In this document: positions 57,810-64,000 of the stretch, one piece after another
Layout of the letters: every line of letters starts with the position of its first letter
Numbering within the stretch: the first letter of the stretch is position 1
From: Sipunculus nudus
Lineage: Eukaryota > Annelida > Sipuncula > Golfingiida > Sipunculidae
Direction: 5' to 3'
Assembly: GCA_026874595.1 (NCBI GenBank)
Contig: CM049309.1
Span: forward strand, 51,558,079-51,622,078
DNA: 64,000 nucleotides
Program-made: the position numbers and the translations under genes
Notes under the pieces: model-generated
The model's database searches: none
Seen by the model: only the letters and a program-made list of their open reading frames with translations
What the model was told of the DNA's origin: nothing

Positions 57810-58190
57810 TTCGGCTTTGTAGTCTAGGAGTATAGAACACATGCGGGGCTCAAAGCCGGGAGATTGTGAGTTCCAACCTCAGCAAAAGAGCGAAACCCTC
57901 TACCCCCCCCCCCCCCCCCCCCCCCAACACACACACAAACACCCAAGGATGAGATTAACGCGTGCCCCACAGTCGTGTTTCACCCACTAACGAATATGCC
58001 TTTCGAGGTTTACACACCTAGGACACGCAGGTGCTGTAGAACGAGCCTAGTTAACACAAGAATATTCGTGTGTAACCCCTGTCATGTAATCCAAAACAGA
58101 ATTCTGCAGATATACATCTGCAGATGTTCAGCAAGCTTTAAAAGTAGAGGCGGTGTTACCTCCACTCAAAAAAAAATATTTAAAATAAAT
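57810..58190 (+). mobile_element. tRNA-derived SINE, copy 2 (diverged)
   Basis: It aligns with the 52962 copy: GGCTTTGTAGTCTAGGAG (A-box region), GGGGCTCAAAGCCGGGAGA, TGTGAG, then a good B box (AGTTCCAACCTC, about 57869-57880). Downstream are GTCGTGTTTCACCC, CCTGTCATGTAATCCAAAAC, GCGGTGTTACCTCC and an A-rich tail. It carries a long C-run (57903-57925) just after the tRNA-like head. No clean target duplication remains, so it is older. Confidence 0.6.
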
Positions 58191-58906
58191 CCAGACCAAT
58201 GGATACATAGATAAAATTACATGATACACTAATTAATCATTCTATTAAGTTCTGTCGTGCGCTAAAATCAGGTGTCGGGATTATTGGAATATATTCTAAT
58301 CACATATGACCAGCGTTCCCAGGATGCATTGATCGCTTTAAAAACAAATTCCTCAGCGGCAGACATGAATAATTTCATCTGCGCGACTCTAAAGGTGCCG
58401 CAGCAGGGTCAGCGAATATAAAATAATATTTCAATGCATTATGCATGGGTGTTAGTGATTCCAAATATAGAACATACGTGCATGATGTCAAATATGGAAT
58501 TTTCTTTACCCCAAAAAGGACAGACATGAGGGGTTTCTATCTGTCCATGCATCTGCTATATATATATGGGCAAATGTTAGTGTTTATAAGTGATCATTTT
58601 GAGAATTATACAGTTATGTGAACATTCATTTTAATGGGATTTCCTTGATTTCCATTTTTTCAGGTATCTGCAAAATTTTGTAATTTGTCGGAGTTTATAC
58701 AATAAAGACTGTTCCTTAAGTGTTATGGATTTATAAAGAACAAAGATTTAGTGTACATTAAGGTACTCGGTGATACTAGTATTTTTATTATATATTATGA
58801 AAGAAGCACAATTTTTCATTAATCTTTAAAAGAGAGCCATACTTCATCAAAACAATACATGTAGCATTATGACATCCGTACTGGAGTGAATGTGTGATAT
58901 AATTAA
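58191..58906. other. non-coding DNA
   Basis: Nothing recognised. Confidence 0.4.
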
Positions 58907-58935
58907 TATATATATATATATAATATATATATATA
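58907..58935. repeat. (TA)n microsatellite
   Basis: TA run with one interruption, directly left of the hammerhead-like motif. Confidence 0.9.
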
Positions 58936-58957
58936 ACCACATTCTAACCACATTCAC

Positions 58958-58989
58958 CTGATGATCGGGTCGCATCCCGTGAAACAGTC
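58958..58989 (+). ncRNA. hammerhead-ribozyme-like core (Penelope-element type)
   Basis: CTGATGA (58958-58964) is followed by a 4-bp stem II CGGG/CCCG (58966-58969 with 58976-58979) and loop TCGCAT, then GAAA (58981-58984), a one-base-pair-like C-A-G and the TC cleavage dinucleotide (58988-58989). These are the conserved pieces CUGANGA...GAAA...UH in order. The very short stem III is the known form of hammerheads in Penelope-like retroelements, which cleave as dimers. A U-U pair flanks stem II and stem I pairing is poor (ATTCAC with GTGAAT via an internal loop), so activity is uncertain. It sits between two (TA)n tracts. Confidence 0.45.
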
Positions 58990-59023
58990 TGTTGTGAATT
59001 AACAGTGTTGTTTTTCTTCAGAG

Positions 59024-59090
<67 letters not shown>
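59024..59090. repeat. (TA)n microsatellite, about 33 units
   Basis: Pure TA run right of the hammerhead-like segment. Confidence 0.95.
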
Positions 59091-59091
<1 letters not shown>

Positions 59092-61381
59092 CTTAATGGG
59101 CCTTTCAGTATTGAAAGTTGTCCAGTTCCTTGCCGATAAAATGTTTACTTCATCTTGTCAATTAAAAAATCTGGATTTTGGTATGATACTGGTATGTCTC
59201 CGAAATTAAAATCTGAAGCTTTTATTTCGGGGTAATTTCTTCAAGTTTAAGTGAACAATGACATCGGTGAGCTACACAAAATGCTAACAATGTCTCAAAC
59301 GTCTGCCTGTAATTTATTTTTGTAGCCGATGAGTTCAGATTCAGACCACGGCACTTATACGAGTCGCTGATACTGATTTCTTTTATTTTACTTTTTAACC
59401 GATCTAGAATAATAATCTTCGTAATTTTATTTACCCAGTCCGTCTCACTTTGCAAATGTTATCAAATCATTTGTGATTTCTCGTAATGTGTTTATATACT
59501 ACGACATAGTCACAGTTCGATGAAGGATTAGCGTGAGATTACTTTAGCTTCGTGTCAGGACAAAATGCTGTTTCTATGGAAACATAAACACGTTAAGCTG
59601 TCATAAAAACAATGAAGGTCAAGGTCCTGAGCTATATTTTACCCATGGCTGCTAAATTCAGAACAGAGACACTGGCCAGATTTCGACCTTATGATGGCTG
59701 CATTTCGGTATTTGTTTGTTCAGGTGGCAACCACATTAATAGTATGGGCATTCAGCGTTCTCGTATATAGAAAAACGAAGCTTTTTCGAAGACTTTTCAG
59801 CTGCAAGATTGCAGTCTGTTCATTCATCATGGTCCATCATCATTCCAAATGAGAGTTCAAAGGGTCGATTGACAGGGAACATTATTATTGTTTACGGTTA
59901 TAGCTCAACTGTATTGCAGTGCCGTCTGGTGCAAAAACAATGAATAAATCCAGCTCTAAAGGAGTTAATCATAAAAAACATGGCTGCGTGCTCTCATAAA
60001 AAAAATTAAGTATATACATAGATTTATATGTACGGGGGTAAGACCTAAGGAGATCTGGTTCACAGTCGAATCGAAAAGTTTCAAGCTTGAATACTAGATG
60101 GCGCACATAAGCAAATCAAGTATTACCGTAAATAATAATTGAGTTCCCAATGTTTGATGGTAAGGATTTTACAATGCGCCTAAAGGGATCATTTATTAAA
60201 TTAATTTTGCCAAGAAGCGCTTGTATATTGAGTTAGTTGCAAAATAGTCCAAAATCTGTTTTCTGGTTTCGAGAATAAATGGAAAAAATTAACGTGTTAT
60301 ACTTGTAAAAAAAAATTAAATCAGCAGTTCCGAGCATATGAATTGGTTAAGCTATTCAACAACGTTGTTAAATGAATTAACAAAAGGGAATAGACAGTGT
60401 TGATAAGATAAAATTCCTTCAAACCAATTGGGGTTTTGTTTCACCTTGACGCTGACCACAAGGTCCGTCTTTTAAGGATCCAGATGATAATGCATTAAAG
60501 CGCCATAGCTTCTTCCACTTGATGCTGTTAACGGTTATATTTAGGCATTAAGTGCCCATGATATTGCCTTATTATTTCTTTGTTTGTTCAAAGACATGAA
60601 AAGAATATTGATTCATTGGATGTATTTGATGTCCACCAGAGCGGGACTCTTGGGAAATTAGGGTGAAAGTGCTTGGGAAATTACTAATACATTTTAGCAA
60701 TTTTATCAGCAGAGAGAGGTGTTTGAAATATAAAAACTACCACGCCCGTTCACTTGGGGGCGTTGTAAGCTAATAACAAGATATGGGTCATGTGTTTATA
60801 AGAACGTTCTGTGCACGACTCGCTTGATTTATGCCCTGAAGTTGCCTACTCTTTTTTGTCTGAGGAGAGAACCTGCCCTGATTGCTTTGGGTTAATCCGG
60901 TACCCCCACGCTCCATTCAATACCCTTTGACAATTCTCGTCTTCTAGAAAGCCTAGAATCAGGCGCTAAAAGGAGAGTGCCAGCTTGATGTCCGTTGAAC
61001 TAAATGTTTGTTTTTGTTTGATAAACAAAATTACATTCCTGATTTGGTTGTGGGGATAGGACTTCAAACAGGTACCGGTTTCACGCTGATGTCTCTGATA
61101 TTAATCGTATTGTCACTACCAGCTCTCTGATATTGCCCGCTGGTTTTATGCAGGGTCGTCTTCTATTGCTGCAGTAACTGGGTTAAGGCGAGGAAACTCT
61201 CATGCCATTCTGTATTTATTGCTTGACAGAACAAGATAGATTGGTAATATAGCACGGGTTTCTTCTACTCCTAGCGTCCTGGCTATTTCGGTGCAGTTCT
61301 GCTGTTACACTGTAAGGCAGATTGACGAAATTGCCAAAATACAGCAAGTGCATTTGGTAATAAATATGTGTGTTATTTACA

Positions 61382-61384
<3 letters not shown>

Positions 61385-61418
<34 letters not shown>
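61385..61418. repeat. (TA)n microsatellite
   Basis: About 17 TA units. Confidence 0.9.
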
Positions 61419-61421
<3 letters not shown>

Positions 61422-61515
61422 GTGTAATACCTGTAAGTTCAATACATCACAGTGAAAGTGCTTTTCAATGCAGAGGAGCAATAATAATGCATTTATAATT
61501 ATGCATGTATATGGT

Positions 61516-61521
<6 letters not shown>

Positions 61522-61561
<40 letters not shown>
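61522..61561. repeat. (TA)n microsatellite
   Basis: About 20 TA units. Confidence 0.9.
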
Positions 61562-61565
<4 letters not shown>

Positions 61566-62610
61566 TTGCGTATATGTATATGTGTGCTGTTGTTCAGGAT
61601 ATCGGCATGTGTGTGATTCCATCACAATAAATAAAAAAAAATAAATCTCTCACTGGACCTACGCCAAACTTATAAACAAGATATATTTTGGTTGTTAACC
61701 ATTTTATCGTGAGACTCATTCAGCACAATTGCGATGATGCATGATATTCGCTCTTGTTTTTAACAGCTGATTTTAATGGTGTACGTATATGTGGTAATCT
61801 AACACAATTTTAAATATGTTTAGATCGTGTTTTGTGAAGCGTTTTAGAGCACTTTGGTAAATTTTTTCGTTATGTAAAATAAACTATTATTATTTTTATT
61901 ATTTTTTCCCTTAAAAAAACATTTTTTATAATCTGTAAATTAAAAAAAAAATTATACCAGGTTTTAGCTGGTGATAGGTTTACACACTCTGACACACAGA
62001 GATACATGCAGACATTGTCTGTTTGTCATACAGTACAATATGTGGCTAAGGTTAAACTGAGAGAGATAAAATCTAACACACGGAACATTTGGCTGTCACC
62101 TGATCATGTTTCTGAACCATTAGCCCCTTGTGGGATCCGATCTTGAGAGAGCTGCCCGCTTCGTTAAACAATTATTGACCAGAATTCATGGAGCGTCAGA
62201 CTGCTCTTATAGATGTGCCCAAATGGTATGGGCAAACACTGCAGTGAGCCGTGTGGTAAAGCGTGAGAACGATCTTGGATAAATAAGTATAGTGTCAAAT
62301 GGGCCGGGCTTTGGCAGAAATGGAAAGTCAAAGTATACGTCCCGAAAGTAGGACAAAATTTGTGTCCGTAAATTGGCCGTTTTGTACATCTGGCTTGGGT
62401 TGCTCTTTTCATAATTTTCCCCCCATTTTAACAGGTGTCTGGGACCATATCCCATGCATGGAACGTAGATTTTTGCATATAATCGGAAAATATTATAAAT
62501 ATTTAACTCAGTTGAAATTGTAACTACATGTATGACGTAATTTATTGCTTCTCTTGACGGCCTTGTACTGGATACCGCCTTCACTGTGTCCCCCTCTATT
62601 TCTCTCTCCC

Positions 62611-62617
<7 letters not shown>

Positions 62618-62677
<60 letters not shown>
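62618..62677. repeat. compound (TC)n(AC)n microsatellite
   Basis: About 16 TC units followed directly by about 14 AC units. The open frames through it (CVCVC..., RERERE..., SLSLS...) are artefacts. Confidence 0.95.
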
Positions 62678-62681
<4 letters not shown>

Positions 62682-63311
62682 GCGTCCTAGCGTTCGATAC
62701 GTTCCTTTAACCGTACCCTTTAGTTCGTCTCTCCAGTGAAGCCAACAAGTAGTATTGAAAGCGTTGGTTTTATACTGACGCAGAGGGCGGCGGTAATGTA
62801 TAGATTGTTGTGGCCCGACAGCTGCTGACAGCAAAATTGGTACAGAGGTTAAAATCGATGCTGATAGATGTATCCAGGAATAAATGCTAGATTCCTAGAC
62901 ATGATATCCCAATGCAAGATATGTTGGTCTTCAACGCGGCACATCAAAGAGACCGACCCAGGCGCTTTATCCATTCGTCGCATTTCAAGAGTCCTGACTG
63001 CCTTGTATTAACCTTACATATTAATACTGTCCTCTGTGAAGTGGTCTTTCTTTTTATGATTTCCGATGTGGACATTGTTTTTTTCTGTAATCCTTAATCG
63101 AATTCCCTGGGGATTACGTTTAATGTTTTTCATGTAGTACACGGTATCCATGTCCGGTTTCATTATTTAGCCTTTTTTATAGGAAACATTGCGCCTCATT
63201 TTATGTCCGTGATATTTTTAGGATTGCTGTTGTATTTATCAGTATATCTCTATCCTTTAAGGTTTATATTTATCCGGTCTTTTTCTGGAATGGTGACGTA
63301 TATTCAAAATT

Positions 63312-63315
<4 letters not shown>
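62678..63315. other. non-coding DNA
   Basis: Nothing recognised. Confidence 0.4.

Positions 63316-63361
<46 letters not shown>
63316..63361. repeat. (TC)n microsatellite, about 23 units
   Basis: Pure TC run. Confidence 0.95.
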
Positions 63362-63363
<2 letters not shown>

Positions 63364-64000
63364 CTTCCATATAATAATAAGAACCTTATGACAAACATAT
63401 GTCCAGGGTGTGTTTGCTAGAGTCTTGTTGCCAGGCCATGGACAAAAGAGAAAAAAATGACAATGTTCAATTTATAACGGGATGTTACCTGGCCTTTAAA
63501 AATACAATATTAACTTTCAGCATGAATATAACAGCCCAGACATAAATAGCAATAAAGCATAAGGAATATTGACATAAGTGTCCGGCAGTTTTGTTCATGG
63601 GATGGGAGATCATTCCGTTAGACTGGTACTCAGCTCTGTCGTGACTGCCGACATAAATCAACGCAGGATAATCCAGAGTGGAGCAGAAGCCAGTCTACCG
63701 TGCACTGATCCAAAATGACGGGTAAAATAACCCAGCAGACTCCCTGCCTTCTTGGGAAGGTCGACGGATCTGCCTTCGTATCAGATTATCAGATCTGAGT
63801 CTGAAAAGTCAATCCATGCATATTGCACATATCCATGCCGTATGACCTGACGGCGGCTAGATTGACAATATACTGTTTACATCTATTTCCGCCCCAGCTT
63901 CATCTAATACAGGTGTCTTCCGGTGGTCTGACGCCATTTCCGGCACATGACAATCATTGATAGTCGGGTTGGCTCTTCCGCTTTTCCGGCAAGTAATTCA
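63362..64000. other. non-coding or unassigned right edge
   Basis: A short ATG frame at about 63716 (MTGKITQQTPCLLGKVDG) with an immediate donor-like GGGTAAAA is too short to call. The sequence is somewhat richer in GC than average. Confidence 0.3.

Larger units (their letters stand above)
59091..62617. other. non-coding DNA with two (TA)n tracts
   Basis: No exon or repeat family recognised in 59.1-62.6 kb except the microsatellites. Confidence 0.4.

Noticed and set aside
62207-62739. Frames rich in RE, CV or SL dipeptides
   Set aside because: Translation of the (TC)n(AC)n microsatellite.
1-64000. CRISPR arrays, bacterial operons, rRNA or tRNA genes
   Set aside because: Searched by eye on both strands. 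The only regular arrays are minisatellites and microsatellites, and no conserved RNA gene core was found.

Overview
The window is AT-rich eukaryotic DNA: no operons, short scattered open frames, many (TA)n microsatellites, candidate exons with GT-AG signals, and several families of interspersed repeats. A tandem-repeat element with the architecture of bivalve 'pearl'/Helentron-associated elements suggests a mollusc, perhaps a bivalve. That assignment is inference.

The only unambiguous protein-coding unit is a DIRS-type (tyrosine-recombinase) retrotransposon on the minus strand at 41419-45293. It has a 5'-truncated gag remnant, an intact reverse transcriptase/RNase H/methyltransferase-like frame and an intact tyrosine recombinase. 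It is bounded by split direct repeats ordered A1-ORFs-B1-A2-B2, identical over 103 bp (A) and 66 bp (B), so the insertion looks recent. Its termini carry a CRE-like palindrome. It lands inside an open frame on the same strand that would read through the empty site.

Layout. 0-5.4 kb: a possible two-exon small membrane-protein gene at the left edge, a short hAT-like MITE, a TTAA MITE and a possible minus exon. 5.4-13.2 kb: a 14-bp-TIR element, two more TTAA MITE copies, and a minus frame broken by one stop. 14.4-16.3 kb: a GC-richer 5' region and a probable first coding exon (+) with phase-compatible exon candidates downstream, one as far as 29.8 kb. 23.0-27.0 kb: two minus-strand exon candidates in matching phase, whose intron holds a 1.3-kb minisatellite of 32-bp units. 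32.2-32.8 kb: promoter motifs around a possible first exon. 35.4 and 47.7 kb: further minus exon candidates. 38.6-40.4 kb: an old pearl/Helentron-like element. 41.4-45.3 kb: the DIRS element. 49-50.7 kb: a nested dispersed repeat. 53.0 and 57.8 kb: two copies of a tRNA-derived SINE, one with a 10-bp target duplication. 55.5-57.6 kb: a better preserved pearl/Helentron-like element. 58.96 kb: a hammerhead-ribozyme-like core between (TA)n tracts, as in Penelope-like elements. 59-64 kb: microsatellites and featureless DNA.

All host exon calls rest only on open frame, splice consensus and phase. None was recognised as a known family, and their confidences are low to moderate. No tRNA, rRNA or CRISPR was found.
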